Shown here: piece after piece, positions 36,031 to 51,000 of the stretch
Layout: each line of letters opens with the position of its first letter
Numbering within the stretch: the first letter of the stretch is position 1
Source: Siphonodentalium dalli
Lineage: Eukaryota > Mollusca > Scaphopoda > Gadilida > Siphonodentaliidae
Direction: 5' to 3'
Assembly (NCBI GenBank): GCA_032622095.1
Contig: CP136066.1
Coordinates: 43,909,835 to 43,973,834, forward strand
DNA: 64,000 nucleotides
Translations under genes and position numbers: made by a program
The notes under the pieces: generated by a model
What the model was told of the DNA's origin: nothing
Database searches by the model: none
The model's input: the letters and a program-made list of their open reading frames with translations, nothing else

Positions 36031-39000
36031 GTGGTTGTATTAGTTGTTGTATTAGTTGTTGTATTAGTGGTTGTATTAGTGGTTGTATTAGTGGTTGTAT
36101 TAGTTCTTGTATTAGTTCTTGTATTAGTTCTTGTATTAGTTCTTGTATTAGTTCTTGTATTAGTTCTTGTATTAGTGGTTGTATTAGTGGTTGTATTAGT
36201 GGTTGTATTAGTTGTTGTATTAGTTGTTGTATTAGTTGTTGTATTAGTTGTTGTATTAGTTGTTGTATTAGTTGTTGTATTAGTTGTTGTATTAGTTGTT
36301 GTATTAGTTGTTGTATTAGTGGTTGTATTAGTGGTTGTATTAGTGGTTGTATTAGTGGTTGTATTAGTTGTTGTATTAGTTGTTGTATTAGTTGTTGTAT
36401 TAGTTGTTGTATTAGTTGTTGTATTAGTTGTTGTATTAGTTGTTGTATTAGTTGTTGTATTAGTGGTTGTATTAGTGGTTGTATTAGTTGCTGTATTAGT
36501 GGTTGTATTAGTGGTTGTATTAGTTGTTGTATTAGTTGTTGTATTAGTTGTTGTATTAGTGGTTGTATTAGTTGTTGTATTAGTTGTTGTATTAGTGGTT
36601 GTATTAGTTGTTGTATTAGTTGTTGTATTAGTTGTTGTATTAGTTGTTGTATTAGTTCTTGTATTAGTGGTTGTATTAGTGGTTGTATTAGTTCTTGTAT
36701 TAGTTGTTGTATTAGTTGTTGTATTAGTGGTTGTATTAGTGGTTGTATTAGTTCTTGTATTAGTGGTTGTATTAGTTCTTGTATTAGTGGTTGTATTAGT
36801 TCTTGTATTAGTTGTTGTATGAGTGGTTGTATTAGTTCTTGTATTAGTTGTTGTATTAGTGGTTGTATTAGTTGTTGTATTAGTGGTTGTATTAGTGGTT
36901 GTATTAGTTCTTGTATTAGTTGTTGTATTAGTTGTTGTATTAGTGGTTGTATTAGTTCATGTATTAGTGGTTGTATTAGTTCTTGTATTAGTTCTTGTAT
37001 TAGTGGTTGTATTAGTGGTTGTATTAGTGGTTGTATTAGTGGTTGTATTAGTTCTTGTATTAGTTCTTGTATTAGTTCTTGTATTTGTGGTTGTATTAGT
37101 TCTTGTATTAGTGGTTGTATTAGTGGTTGTATTAGTTCTTGTATTAGTGGTTGTATTAGTGGTTGTATTAGTTCTTGTATTAGTTGTTGTATTAGTTCTT
37201 GTATTAGTTCTTGTATTAGTTCTTGTATTAGTTCTTGTATTAGTTCTTGTATTAGTTCTTGTATTAGTTGTTGTATTAGTTGTTGTATTAGTGGTTGTAT
37301 TAGTGGTTGTATTAGTTCTTGTATTAGTTCTTGTATTAGTTGTTGTATTAGTTGTTGTATTAGTGGTTGTATTAGTTCTTGTATTAGTTGTTGTATTAGT
37401 GGTTGTATTAGTTCTTGTATTAGTTGTTGTATTAGTGGTTGTATTAGTGGTTGTATTAGTTGTTGTATTAGTTGTTGTATTAGTTGTTGTATTAGTGGTT
37501 GTATTAGTTGTTGTATTAGTGGTTGTATTAGTTGTTGTATTAGTTGTATTAGTTCTTGTATTAGTGGTTGTATTAGTTGTTGTATTAGTGGTTGTATTAG
37601 TGGTTGTATTAGTGGTTGTATTAGTGGTTGTATTAGTGGTTGTATTAGTTCTTGTATTAGTTCTTGAACGGTCGTTATATGTAGTAAACAAAAACATCGA
37701 TATATGTATTTAAAAAAAAACAACAATATTATTAGTTTAGCATGTATATATATGTACCAACCTTCTGTTTTTGCTGTTTGTTGTATTAGTTGTTGTATTA
37801 GTTGTTGTATTAGTTGTTGTATTAGTTGTTGTATTAGTTGTTGTATTAGTTGTTGTATTAGTTGTTGTATTAGTTGTTGTATTAGTTGTTGTATTAGTTG
37901 TTGTATTAGTTGTTGTATTAGTTGTTGTATTAGTTGTTGTATTAGTGGTTGTATTAGTGGTTGTATTAGTGGTTGTATTAGTGGTTGTATTAGTGGTTGT
38001 ATTAGTTGTTGTATTAGTTGTTGTATTAGTGGTTGTATTAGTTGTTGTATTAGTGGTTGTATTAGTTGTTGTATTAGCTCTTGTATTAGTTCTTGTATTA
38101 GTTCTTGTATTAGTTCTTGTATTAGTTCTTGTATTAGTTGTTGTATTAGTTGTTGTATTAGTTGTTGTATTAGTGACAATTAGTTGTATGGTGGTTGTAT
38201 TAGTGGTTGTATTAGTGGTTGTATTAGTGGTTGTATTAGTGGTTGTATTAGTGGTTGTATTAGTGGTTGTATTAGTGGTTGTATTAGTGGTTGTATTAGT
38301 GGTTGTATTAGTGGTTGTATTAGTTGTTGTATTAGTTGTTGTATTAGTTGTTGTATTAGTTGTTGTATTAGTTGTTGTATTAGTTGTTGTATTAGTGACA
38401 ATTAGTTGTATGGTGGTTGTATTAGTGGTTGTATTAGTGGTTGTATTAGTGGTTGTATTAGTGGTTGTATTAGTGGTTGTATTAGTGGTTGTATTAGTGG
38501 TTGTATTAGTGGTTGTATTAGTTGTTGTATTAGTTGTTGTATTAGTTGTTGTATTAGTTGTTGTATTAGTTGTTGTATTAGTTGTTGTATTAGTTCTTGT
38601 ATTAGTTGTTGTATTAGTGGTTGTATTAGTGGTTGTGTTAGTGGTTGTGTTAGTTGTTGTGTTAGTGGTTGTATTAGTGGTTGTATTAGTGGTTGTATTA
38701 GTTGTTGTATTAGTTGTTGTATTAGTGGTTGTATTAGTTCTTGTATTAGTTCTTGTATTAGTTCTTGTATTAGTTCTTGTATTAGTTCTTGTATTAGTTC
38801 TTGTATTAGTTCTTGTATTAGTTCTTGTATTAGTTCTTGTATTAGTTCTTGTATTAGTTCTTGTATTAGTTCTTGTATTAGTTCTTGTATTAGTTCTTGT
38901 ATTAGTTCTTGTATTAGTTCTTGTATTAGTTCTTGTATTAGTTCTTGTATTAGTTCTTGTATTAGTTCTTGTATTAGTTCTTGTATTAGTGGTTGTGTTA

Positions 39001-42000
39001 GTTCTTGTGTTAGTTCTTGTGTTAGTTCTTGTATTAGTTCTTGTATTAGTTCTTGTATTAGTTCTTGTATTAGTTCTTGTATTAGTTCTTGTATTAGTTC
39101 TTGTATTAGTTCTTGTATTAGTTCTTGTATTAGTTCTTGTATTAGTGGTTGTATTAGTGGTTGTATTAGTGGTTGTATTAGTGGTTGTATTAGTTCTTGT
39201 ATTAGTTGTTGTATTAGTTGTTGTATTAGTGGTTGTATTAGTTCTTGTATTAGTGGTTGTATTAGTTCTTGTATTAGTGGTTGTATTAGTTCTTGTATTA
39301 GTGGTTGTATTAGTTCTTGTATTAGTTGTTGTATTAGTTGTTGTATTAGTGGTTGTATTAGTTCTTGTATTAGTGGTTGTATTAGTGGTTGTATTAGTGG
39401 TTGTATTAGTTCTTGTATTAGTTCTTGTATTAGTTCTTGTATTAGTTGTATTAGTTCTTGTATTAGTGGTTGTATTAGTTCTTGTATTAGTTCTTGTATT
39501 AGTTGTTGTATTAGTTCTTGTATTAGTTCTTGTATTAGTTCTTGTATTAGTGGTTGTATTAGTTCTTGTATTAGTGGTTGTATGAGTTCTTGTATTAGTT
39601 GTTGTATTAGTGGTTGTATTAGTGGTTGTATTAGTGGTTGTATTAGTGGTTGTATTAGTTGTTGTATTAGTGGTTGTATTAGTTGTTGTATTAGTTCTTG
39701 TATTAGTTCTTGTATTAGTTCTTGTATTAGTTCTTGTATTAGTTCTTGTATTAGTTGTTGTATTAGTTGTTGTATTAGTTGTTGTATTAGTTGTTGTATT
39801 AGTTCTTGTATTAGTTCTTGTATTAGTTCTTGTATTAGTGGTTGTATTAGTGGTTGTATTAGTGGTTGTATTAGTGGTTGTATTAGTGGTTGTATTAGTG
39901 GTTGTATTAGTTCTTGTATTAGTTCTTGTATTAGTTCTTGTATTAGTTCTTGTATTAGTTCTTGTATTAGTTCTTGTATTAGTTGTTGTATTAGTTGTTG
40001 TATTAGTTGTTGTATTAGTTGTTGTATTAGTTGTTGTATTAGTGACAATTAGTTGTATTAGTAGTTGTATTAGTTGTTGTATTAGTTGTTGTATTAGTTG
40101 TTGTATTAGTGGTTGTATTAGTGGTTGTATTAGTTGTTGTATTAGTGACAATTAGTTGTATTAGTTGTTGTATTAGTTGTTGTATTAGTTGTTGTATTAG
40201 TTGTTGTATTAGTTGTTGTATTAGTTGTTGTATTAGTAGTTGTATTAGTTGTTGTATTAGTGGTTGTATTAGTGGTTGTATTAGTGGTTGTATTAGTTCT
40301 TGTATTAGTTGTTGTATTAGTTGTTGTATTAGTGGTTGTATTAGTTCTTGTATTAGTGGTTGTATTAGTTCTTGTATTAGTGGTTGTATTAGTTCTTGTA
40401 TTAGTGGTTGTATTAGTTCTTGTATTAGTTGTTGTATTAGTTGTTGTATTAGTGGTTGTATTAGTTCTTGTATTAGTGGTTGTATTAGTGGTTGTATTAG
40501 TGGTTGTATTAGTTCTTGTATTAGTTCTTGTATTAGTTCTTGTATTAGTTGTATTAGTTCTTGTATTAGTGGTTGTATTAGTTCTTGTATTAGTTCTTGT
40601 ATTAGTTGTTGTATTAGTTCTTGTATTAGTTCTTGTATTAGTTCTTGTATTAGTGGTTGTATTAGTTCTTGTATTAGTGGTTGTATGAGTTCTTGTATTA
40701 GTTGTTGTATTAGTGGTTGTATTAGTGGTTGTATTAGTGGTTGTATTAGTGGTTGTATTAGTTGTTGTATTAGTGGTTGTATTAGTTGTTGTATTAGTTC
40801 TTGTATTAGTTCTTGTATTAGTTCTTGTATTAGTTCTTGTATTAGTTCTTGTATTAGTTGTTGTATTAGTTGTTGTATTAGTTGTTGTATTAGTTGTTGT
40901 ATTAGTTCTTGTATTAGTTCTTGTATTAGTTCTTGTATTAGTTCTTGTATTAGTGGTTGTATTAGTGGTTGTATTAGTGGTTGTATTAGTGGTTGTATTA
41001 GTGGTTGTATTAGTTCTTGTATTAGTTCTTGTATTAGTTCTTGTATTAGTTCTTGTATTAGTTCTTGTATTAGTTCTTGTATTAGTTCTTGTATTAGTTC
41101 TTGTATTAGTTGTTGTATTAGTTGTTGTATTAGTGACAATTAGTTGTATTAGTTGTTGTATTAGTGGTTGTATTAGTGGTTGTATTAGTTGTTGTATTAG
41201 TGACAATTAGTTGTATTAGTTGTTGTATTAGTTGTTGTATTAGTTGTTGTATTAGTTGTTGTATTAGTTGTTGTATTAGTTGTTGTATTAGTAGTTGTAT
41301 TAGTTGTTGTATTAGTTGTTGTATTAGTTGTTGTATTAGTTGTTGTATTAGTTGTTGTATTAGTTGTTGTATTAGTTGTTGTATTAGTTGTTGTATTAGT
41401 GGTTGTATTAGTGGTTGTATTAGTGGTTGTATTAGTGGTTGTATTAGTGGTTGTATTAGTTGTTGTATTAGTTGTTGTATTAGTGGTTGTATTAGTTGTT
41501 GTATTAGTGGTTGTATTAGTTGTTGTATTAGCTCTTGTATTAGTTCTTGTATTAGTTCTTGTATTAGTTCTTGTATTAGTTCTTGTATTAGTTCTTGTAT
41601 TAGTTCTTGTATTAGTTGTTGTATTAGTTGTTGTATTAGTGACAATTAGTTGTATGGTGGTTGTATTAGTGGTTGTATTAGTGGTTGTATTAGTGGTTGT
41701 ATTAGTGGTTGTATTAGTGGTTGTATTAGTGGTTGTATTAGTTGTTGTATTAGTTGTTGTATTAGTTGTTGAATTAGTGGTTGTATTAGTTGTTGTATTA
41801 GTTGTTGTATTAGTTGTTGTATTAGTTGTTGTATTAGTGGTTGTATTAGTGGTTGTATTAGTTGTTGTATTAGTTGTTGTATTAGTTCTTGTATTAGTTG
41901 TTGTATTAGTGGTTGTATTAGTGGTTGTATTAGTGGTTGTATTAGTTGTTGTATTAGTTGTTGTATTAGTTGTTGTATTAGTTGTTGTATTAGTGGTTGT

Positions 42001-45000
42001 ATTAGTGGTTGTATTAGTGGTTGTATTAGTGGTTGTATTAGTTCTTGTATTAGTTCTTGTATTAGTTCTTGTATTAGTTCTTGTATTAGTTCTTGTATTA
42101 GTTCTTGTATTAGTTCTTGTATTAGTTCTTGTATTAGTTCTTGTATTAGTTCTTGTATTAGTTGGTGTATTAGTTGGTGTATTAGTTGTTGTATTAGTTG
42201 TTGTATTAGTGGTTGTGTTAGTTCTTGTATTAGTTCTTGTATTAGTTCTTGTATTAGTTCTTGTATTAGTTCTTGTATTAGTTCTTGTATTAGTTCTTGT
42301 ATTAGTGGTTGTATTAGTGGTTGTATTAGTGGTTGTATTAGTGGTTGTATTAGTGGTTGTATTAGTGGTTGTATTAGTGGTTGTATTAGTGGTTGTATTA
42401 GTTCTTGTATTAGTTGTTGTATTAGTTGTTGTATTAGTGGTTGTATTAGTTCTTGTATTAGTGGTTGTATTAGTTCTTGTATTAGTTGTTGTATTAGTTG
42501 TTGTATTAGTGGTTGTATTAGTTCTTGTATTAGTTCTTGTATTAGTGGTTGTATTAGTTCTTGTATTAGTTGTTGTATTAGTTGTTGTATTAGTGGTTGT
42601 ATTAGTGGTTGTATTAGTGGTTGTATTAGTGGTTGTATTAGTTCTTGTATTAGTTGTTGTATTAGTTGTTGTATTAGTTGTTGTATTAGTTGTATTAGTT
42701 CTTGTATTAGTTCTTGTATTAGTGGTTGTATTAGTTCTTGTATTAGTTCTTGTATTAGTTGTTGTATTAGTTGTTGTATTAGTTGTTGTATTAGTTGTTG
42801 TATTAGTTGTTGTATTAGTGGTTGTATTAGTTCTTGTATTAGTTCTTGTATTAGTGGTTGTATGAGTTCTTGTATTAGTTGTTGTATTAGTGGTTGTATT
42901 AGTGGTTGTATTAGTGGTTGTATTAGTGGTTGTATTAGTTGTTGTATTAGTTGTTGTATTAGTTCTTGTCTTAGTTCTTGTATTAGTTCTTGTATTAGTG
43001 GTTGTATTAGTGGTTGTATTAGTTCTTGTATTAGTGGTTGTATTAGTGGTTGTATTAGTTCTTGTATTAGTTGTTGTATTAGTTCTTGTATTAGTTCTTG
43101 TATTAGTTGTTGTATTAGTTGTTGTATTAGTGGTTGTATTAGTTGTTGTATTAGTTGTTGTATTAGTTGTTGTATTAGTTGTTGTATTAGTTGTTGTATT
43201 AGTTCTTGTATTAGTTATTGTATTAGTTGTTGTATTAGTTGTTGTATTAGTGGTTGTATTAGTTCTTGTATTAGTTCTTGTATTAGTTCTTGTATTAGTT
43301 GTTGTATTAGTGGTTGTATTAGTTCTTGTATTAGTTCTTGTATTAGTTCTTGTATTAGTTGTTGTATTAGTTGTTGTATTAGTGGTTGTATTAGTGGTTG
43401 TATTAGTGGTTGTATTAGTTCTTGTATTAGTTCTTGTATTAGTTCTTGTATTAGTTCTTGTATTAGTTCTTGTATTAGTTCTTGTATTAGTTCTTGTATT
43501 AGTTCTTGTATTAGTTCTTGTATTAGTTCTTGTATTAGTGGTTGTATTAGTGGTTGTATTAGTTGTTGTATTAGTTGTTGTATTAGTGGTTGTATTAGTT
43601 CTTGTATTAGTTCTTGTATTAGTTCTTGTATTAGTTCTTGTATTAGTTCTTGTATTAGTTCTTGTATTAGTTCTTGTATTAGTTCTTGTATTAGTTGTTG
43701 TATTAGTTGTTGTATTAGTTCTTGTATTAGTGGTTGTATTAGTTCTTGTATTAGTTGTTGTATTAGTTGTTGTATTAGTTGTTGTATTAGTGGTTGTATT
43801 AGTTCTTGTATTAGTGGTTGTATTAGTGGTTGTATTAGTTCTTGTATTAGTTGTTGTATTAGTTGTTGTATTAGTTGTTGTATTAGTGGTTGTATTAGTG
43901 GTTGTATTAGTGGTTGTATTAGTGGTTGTATTAGTGGTTGTATTAGTGGTTGTATTAGTTCTTGTATTAGTGGTTGTATTAGTTGTTGTATTAGTTGTTG
44001 TATTAGTTGTTGTATTAGTTCTCGTATTAGTTCTTGTATTAGTTCTTGTATTAGTTCTTGTATTAGTTCTTGTATTAGTTGTTGTATTAGTGGTTGTATT
44101 AGTGGTTGTATTAGTTGTTGTATTAGTTGTTGTATTAGTTCTTGTATTAGTTGTTGTATTAGTTGTTGTATTAGTTGTTGTATTAGTTGTTGTATTAGTA
44201 GTTGTATTAGTTGTTGTATTAGTGGTTGTATTAGTTGTTGTATTAGTTGTTGTATTAGTTGTTGTATTAGTTGTTGTATTAGTTGTTGTATTAGTTGTTG
44301 TATTAGTGGTTGTATTAGTGGTTGTATTAGTTGTTGTATTAGTGACAATTAGTTGTATTAGTTGTTGTATTAGTTGTTGTATTAGTTGTTGTATTAGTTG
44401 TTGTATTAGTTGTTGTATTAGTGACAATTAGTTGTATTAGTAGTTGTATTAGTAGTTGTATTAGTTGTTGTATTAGTGGTTGTATTAGTGGTTGTATTAG
44501 TTGTTGTATTAGTTGTTGTATTAGTTGTTGTATTAGTTGTTGTATTAGTTGTTGTATTAGTTGTTGTATTAGTTGTTGTATTAGTTGTTGTATTAGTTGT
44601 TGTATTAGTTGTTGTATTAGTTGTTGTATTAGTTGTTGTATTAGTTGTTGTATTAGTGGTTGTATTAGTGGTTGTATTAGTTGTTGTATTAGTGACAATT
44701 AGTTGTATTAGTTGTTGTATTAGTTGTTGTATTAGTTGTTGTATTAGTTGTTGTATTAGTGACAATTAGTTGTATTAGTAGTTGTATTAGTTGTTGTATT
44801 AGTGGTTGTATTAGTTGTTGTATTAGTTGTTGTATTAGTTGTTGTATTAGTTGTTGTATTAGTTGTTGTATTAGTTCTTGTATTAGTTCTTGTATTAGTT
44901 CTTGTATTAGTTCTTGTATTAGTTCTTGTATTAGTTCTTGTATTAGTTCTTGTATTAGTTCTTGTATTAGTTGTTGTATTAGTTGTTGTATTAGTTGTTG

Positions 45001-48000
45001 TATTAGTTGTTGTATTAGTTGTTGTATTAGTTGTTGTATTAGTTGTTGTATTAGTGGTTGTATTAGTGGTTGTATTAGTGGTTGTATTAGTTGTTGTATT
45101 AGTGGTTGTATTAGTGGTTGTATTAGTTGTTGTATTAGTGGTTGTATTAGTTGTTGTATTAGTTCTTGTATTAGTTCTTGTATTAGTTGTTGTATTAGTT
45201 GTTGTATTAGTTGTTGTATTAGTTGTTGTATTAGTGACAATTAGTTGTATTAGTTGTTGTATTAGTTGTTGTATTAGTGGTTGTATTAGTGGTTGTATTA
45301 GTGGTTGTATTAGTGGTTGTATTAGTGGTTGTATTAGTGGTTGTATTAGTTGTTGTATTAGTGGTTGTATTAGTTGTTGTATTAGTTGTTGTATTAGTTG
45401 TTGTATTAGTTGTTGTATTAGTTGTTGTATTAGTGGTTGTATTAGTTGTTGTATTAGTTCTTGTATTAGTTCTTGTATTAGTTGTATTAGTGGTTGTATT
45501 AGTGGTTGTATTAGTTGTTGTATTAGTGGTTGTATTAGTGGTTGTATTAGTTCTTGTATTAGTTCTTGTATTAGTTCTTGTATTAGTTGTTGTATTAGTT
45601 GTTGTATTAGTTGTTGTATTAGTTGTTGTATTAGTTGTTGTATTAGTTGTTGTATTAGTTGTTGTATTAGTGGTTGTATTAGTGGTTGTATTAGTGGTTG
45701 TATTAGTTGTTGTATTAGTGGTTGTATTAGTTGTTGTATTAGTGGTTGTATTAGTTGTTGTATTAGTTCTTGTATTAGTTCTTGTATTAGTTCTTGTATT
45801 AGTTGTTGTATTAGTTGTTGTATTAGTTGTTGTATTAGTTGTTGTATTAGTGACAATTAGTTGTATTAGTTGTTGTATTAGTTGTTGTATTAGTGGTTGT
45901 ATTAGTGGTTGTATTAGTGGTTGTATTAGTGGTTGTATTAGTGGTTGTATTAGTGGTTGTATTAGTTGTTGTATTAGTGGTTGTATTAGTTGTTGTATTA
46001 GTTGTTGTATTAGTTGTTGTATTAGTTGTTGTATTAGTTGTTGTATTAGTGGTTGTATTAGTTGTTGTATTAGTTGTTGTATTAGTTCTTGTAGTGGTTG
46101 TATTAGTGGTTGTATTAGTGGTTGTATTAGTTGTTGTATTAGTGGTTGTATTAGTGGTTGTATTAGTGGTTGTATTAGTGGTTGTATTAGTGGTTGTATT
46201 AGTTCTTGTATTAGTTCTTGTATTAGTTGTTGTATTAGTTGTTGTATTAGTTGTTGTATTAGTTGTTGTATTAGTTGTTGTATTAGTTCTTGTATTAGTT
46301 CTTGTATTAGTTCTTGTATTAGTTCTTGTATTAGTTCTTGTATTAGTTCTTGTATTAGTAGTTGTATTAGTTGTTGTATTAGTTGTTGTATTAGTTCTTG
46401 TATTAGTTCTTGTATTAGTTCTTGTATTAGTGGTTGTATTAGTGGTTGTATTAGTGGTTGTATTAGTTGTTGTATTAGTTCTTGTATTAGTTCTTGTATT
46501 AGTTCTTGTATTAGTTCTTGTATTAGTGGTTGTATTAGTTCTTGTATTAGTGGTTGTATTAGTGGTTGTATTAGTTCTTGTATTAGTTCTTGTATTAGTT
46601 CTTGTATTAGTTGTTGTATTAGTGGTTGTATTAGTTCTTGTATTAGTGGTTGTATTAGTTGTTGTATTAGTGGTTGTATTAGTTGTTGTATTAGTTCTTG
46701 TATTAGTTCTTGTATTAGTTGTTGTATTAGTGGTTGTATTAGTGGTTGTATTAGTGGTTGTATTAGTTCTTGTATTAGTTCTTGTATTAGTTCTTGTATT
46801 AGTTCTTGTATTAGTTGTTGTATTAGTTGTTGTATTAGTGGTTGTATTAGTTCTTGTATTAGTTGTTGTATTAGTTGTTGTATTAGTGGTTGTATTAGTT
46901 CTTGTATTAGTTCTTGTATTAGTTCTTGTATTAGTTCTTGTATTAGTTCTTGTATTAGTTCTTGTATTAGTTCTTGTATTAGTTCTTGTATTAGTGGTTG
47001 TATTAGTTGTTGTATTAGTGGTTGTATTAGTTCTTGTATTAGTTCTTGTATTAGTTGTTGTATTAGTGGTTGTATTAGTTCTTGTATTAGTGGTTGTATT
47101 AGTGGTTGTATTAGTGGTTGTATTAGTTCTTGTATTAGTTCTTGTATTAGTTCTTGTATTAGTGGTTGTATTAGTTCTTGTATTAGTGGTTGTATTAGTG
47201 GTTGTATTAGTGGTTGTATTAGTTCTTGTATTAGTTGTTGTATTAGTTCTTGTATTAGTTCTTGTATTAGTTGTTGTATTAGTGGTTGTATTAGTGGTTG
47301 TATTAGTTCTTGTATTAGTTCTTGTATTAGTGGTTGTATTAGTTCTTGTATTAGTTCTTGTATTAGTTGTTGTATTAGTGGTTGTATTAGTTGTTGTATT
47401 AGTTGTTGTATTAGTTGTTGTATTAGTTGTTGTATTAGTTCTTGTATTAGTTCTTGTATTAGTGGTTGTATTAGTGGTTGTATTAGTTGTTGTATTAGTT
47501 CTTGTATTAGTGGTTGTATTAGTGGTTGTATTAGTGGTTGTATTAGTTCTTGTATTAGTGGTTGTATTAGTGGTTGTATTAGTTCTTGTATTAGTTCTTG
47601 TATTAGTTGTTGTATTAGTGGTTGTATTAGTGGTTGTATTAGTTCTTGTATTAGTTCTTGTATTAGTGGTTGTATTAGTTCTTGTATTAGTTCTTGTATT
47701 AGTTCTTGTATTAGTTGTTGTATTAGTGGTTGTATTAGTTGTTGTATTAGTTGTTGTATTAGTTGTTGTATTAGTTCTTGTATTAGTTCTTGTATTAGTG
47801 GTTGTATTAGTTGTTGTATTAGTTCTTGTATTAGTGGTTGTATTAGTGGTTGTATTAGTGGTTGTATTAGTTCTTGTATTAGTGGTTGTATTAGTGGTTG
47901 TATTAGTTCTTGTATTAGTTGTTGTATTAGTTCTTGTATTAGTTCTTGTATTAGTTGTTGTATTAGTGGTTGTATTAGTGGTTGTATTAGTTCTTGTATT

Positions 48001-51000
48001 AGTTGTTGTATTAGTGGTTGTATTAGTGGTTGTATTAGTTCTTGTATTAGTGGTTGTATTAGTGGTTGTATTAGTGGTTGTATTAGTTCTTGTATTAGTT
48101 CTTGTATTAGTTCTTGTATTAGTTCTTGTATTAGTTGTTGTATTAGTTGTTGTATTAGTTGTTGTATTAGTTGTTGTATTAGTTGTTGTATTAGTGGTTG
48201 TATTAGTGGTTGTATTAGTTGTTGTATTAGTGACAATTAGTTGTATTAGTTGTTGTATTAGTTGTTGTATTAGTTGTTGTATTAGTTGTTGTATTAGTTG
48301 TTGTATTAGTGACAATTAGTTGTATTAGTTGTTGTATTAGTTGTTGTATTAGTTGTTGTATTAGTTGTTGTATTAGTTGTTGTATTAGTTGTTGTATTAG
48401 TTGTTGTATTAGTTGTTGTATTAGTTGTTGTATTAGTTGTTGTATTAGTTGTTGTATTAGTTGTTGTATTAGTTGTTGTATTAGTTGTTGTATTAGTTGT
48501 TGTATTAGTTGTTGTATTAGTTGTTGTATTAGTTGTTGTATTAGTTGTTGTATTAGTGGTTGTATTAGTTGTTGTATTAGTGACAATTAGTTGTATTAGT
48601 TGTTGTATTAGTTGTTGTATTAGTGGTTGTATTAGTTGTTGTATTAGTTGTTGTATTAGTTCTTGTATTAGTTGTTGTATTAGTTGTTGTATTAGTTGTT
48701 GTATTAGTTGTTGTATTAGTTGTTGTATTAGTTGTTGTATTAGTTGTTGTATTAGTTGTTGTATTAGTTGTTGTATTAGTGGTTGTATTAGTGGTTGTAT
48801 TAGTGGTTGTATTAGTTGTTGTATTAGTGACAATTAGTTGTATTAGTTGTTGTATTAGTTGTTGTATTAGTTGTTGTATTAGTTGTTGTATTAGTTGTTG
48901 TATTAGTTGTTGTATTAGTTGTTGTATTAGTGACAATTAGTTGTATTAGTTGTTGTATTAGTTGTTGTATTAGTTGTTGTATTAGTTGTTGTATTAGTTG
49001 TTGTATTAGTTGTTGTATTAGTTGTTGTATTAGTTGTTGTATTAGTTGTTGTATTAGTTGTTGTATTAGTTGTTGTATTAGTTGTTGTATTAGTTGTTGT
49101 ATTAGTTGTTGTATTAGTGGTTGTATTAGTGGTTGTATTAGTTGTTGTATTAGTTGTTGTATTAGTTGTTGTATTAGTTGTTGTATTAGTTGTTGTATTA
49201 GTTGTTGTATTAGTTGTTGTATTAGTTGTTGTATTAGTTGTTGTATTAGTGGTTGTATTAGTTGTTGTATTAGTGGTTGTATTAGTTGTTGTATTAGTTG
49301 TTGTATTAGTTCTTGTATTAGTTCTTGTATTAGTTGCTGTATTAGTTGTTGTATTAGTTGTTGTATTAGTTGTTGTATTAGTTGTTGTATTAGTGACAAT
49401 TAGTTGTATTAGTTGTTGTATTAGTTGTTGTATTAGTGGTTGTATTAGTGGTTGTATTAGTGGTTGTATTAGTGGTTGTATTAGTGGTTGTATTAGTGGT
49501 TGTATTAGTGGTTGTATTAGTTGTTGTATTAGTGGTTGTATTAGTGGTTGTATTAGTGGTTGTATTAGTGGTTGTATTAGTTGTTGTATTAGTGGTTGTA
49601 TTAGTTGTTGTATTAGTTGTTGTATTAGTGGTTGTATTAGTGGTTGTATTAGTTGTTGTATTAGTTCTTGTATTAGTTGTATTAGTGGTTGTATTAGTGG
49701 TTGTATTAGTTGTTGTATTAGTGGTTGTATTAGTGGTTGTATTAGTGGTTGTATTAGTTCTTGTATTAGTTCTTGTATTAGTTGTTGTATTAGTTGTTGT
49801 ATTAGTTGTTGTATTAGTTGTTGTATTAGTTGTTGTATTAGTTGTTGTATTAGTTGTTGTATTAGTTGTTGTATTAGTTGTTGTATTAGTTCTTGTATTA
49901 GTTCTTGTATTAGTTCTTGTATTAGTTGTTGTATTAGTGGTTGTATTAGTTGTTGTATTAGTTGTTGTATTAGTTGTTGTATTAGTTCTTGTATTAGTTC
50001 TTGTATTAGTGGTTGTATTAGTGGTTGTATTAGTTGTTGTATTAGTTCTTGTATTAGTTCTTGTATTAGTGGTTGTATTAGTGGTTGTATTAGTTCTTGT
50101 ATTAGTGGTTGTATTAGTGGTTGTATTAGTTCTTGTATTAGTTGTTGTATTAGTTCTTGTATTAGTTCTTGTATTAGTTGTTGTATTAGTTGTTGTATTA
50201 GTGGTTGTATTAGTGGTTGTATTAGTTGTTGTATTAGTGGTTGTATTAGTGGTTGTATTAGTTCTTGTATTAGTTCTTGTATTAGTTGTTGTATTAGTGG
50301 TTGTATTAGTTCTTGTATTAGTGGTTGTATTAGTGGTTGTATTAGTGGTTGTATTAGTGGTTGTATTAGTTCTTGTATTAGTGGTTGTATTAGTGGTTGT
50401 ATTAGTTCTTGTATTAGTTCTTGTATTAGTGGTTGTATTAGTGGTTGTATTAGTGGTTGTATTAGTGGTTGTATTAGTGGTTGTATTAGTTCTTGTATTA
50501 GTTCTTGTATTAGTTGTTGTATTAGTTCTTGTATTAGTTCTTGTATTAGTTCTTGTATTAGTTCTTGTATTAGTTGTTGTATTAGTGGTTGTATTAGTTC
50601 TTGTATTAGTTCTTGTATTAGTTCTTGTATTAGTTGTTGTATTAGTTCTTGTATTAGTTCTTGTATTAGTTCTTGTATTAGTTCTTGTATTAGTGGTTGT
50701 ATTAGTGGTTGTATTAGTGGTTGTATTAGTTCTTGTATTAGTTCTTGTATTAGTTGTTGTATTAGTTGTTGTATTAGTTGTTGTATTAGTTGTTGTATTA
50801 GTTGTTGTATTAGTTGTTGTATTAGTTGTTGTATTAGTTGTTGTATTAGTTGTTGTATTAGTTGTTGTAATAGTGACAATTAGTTGTATTAGTAGTTGTA
50901 TTAGTTGTTGTATTAGTTGTTGTATTAGTTGTATTAGTTCTTGTATTAGTTCTTGTATTAGTGGTTGTATTAGTGGTTGTATTAGTTCTTGTATTAGTTC

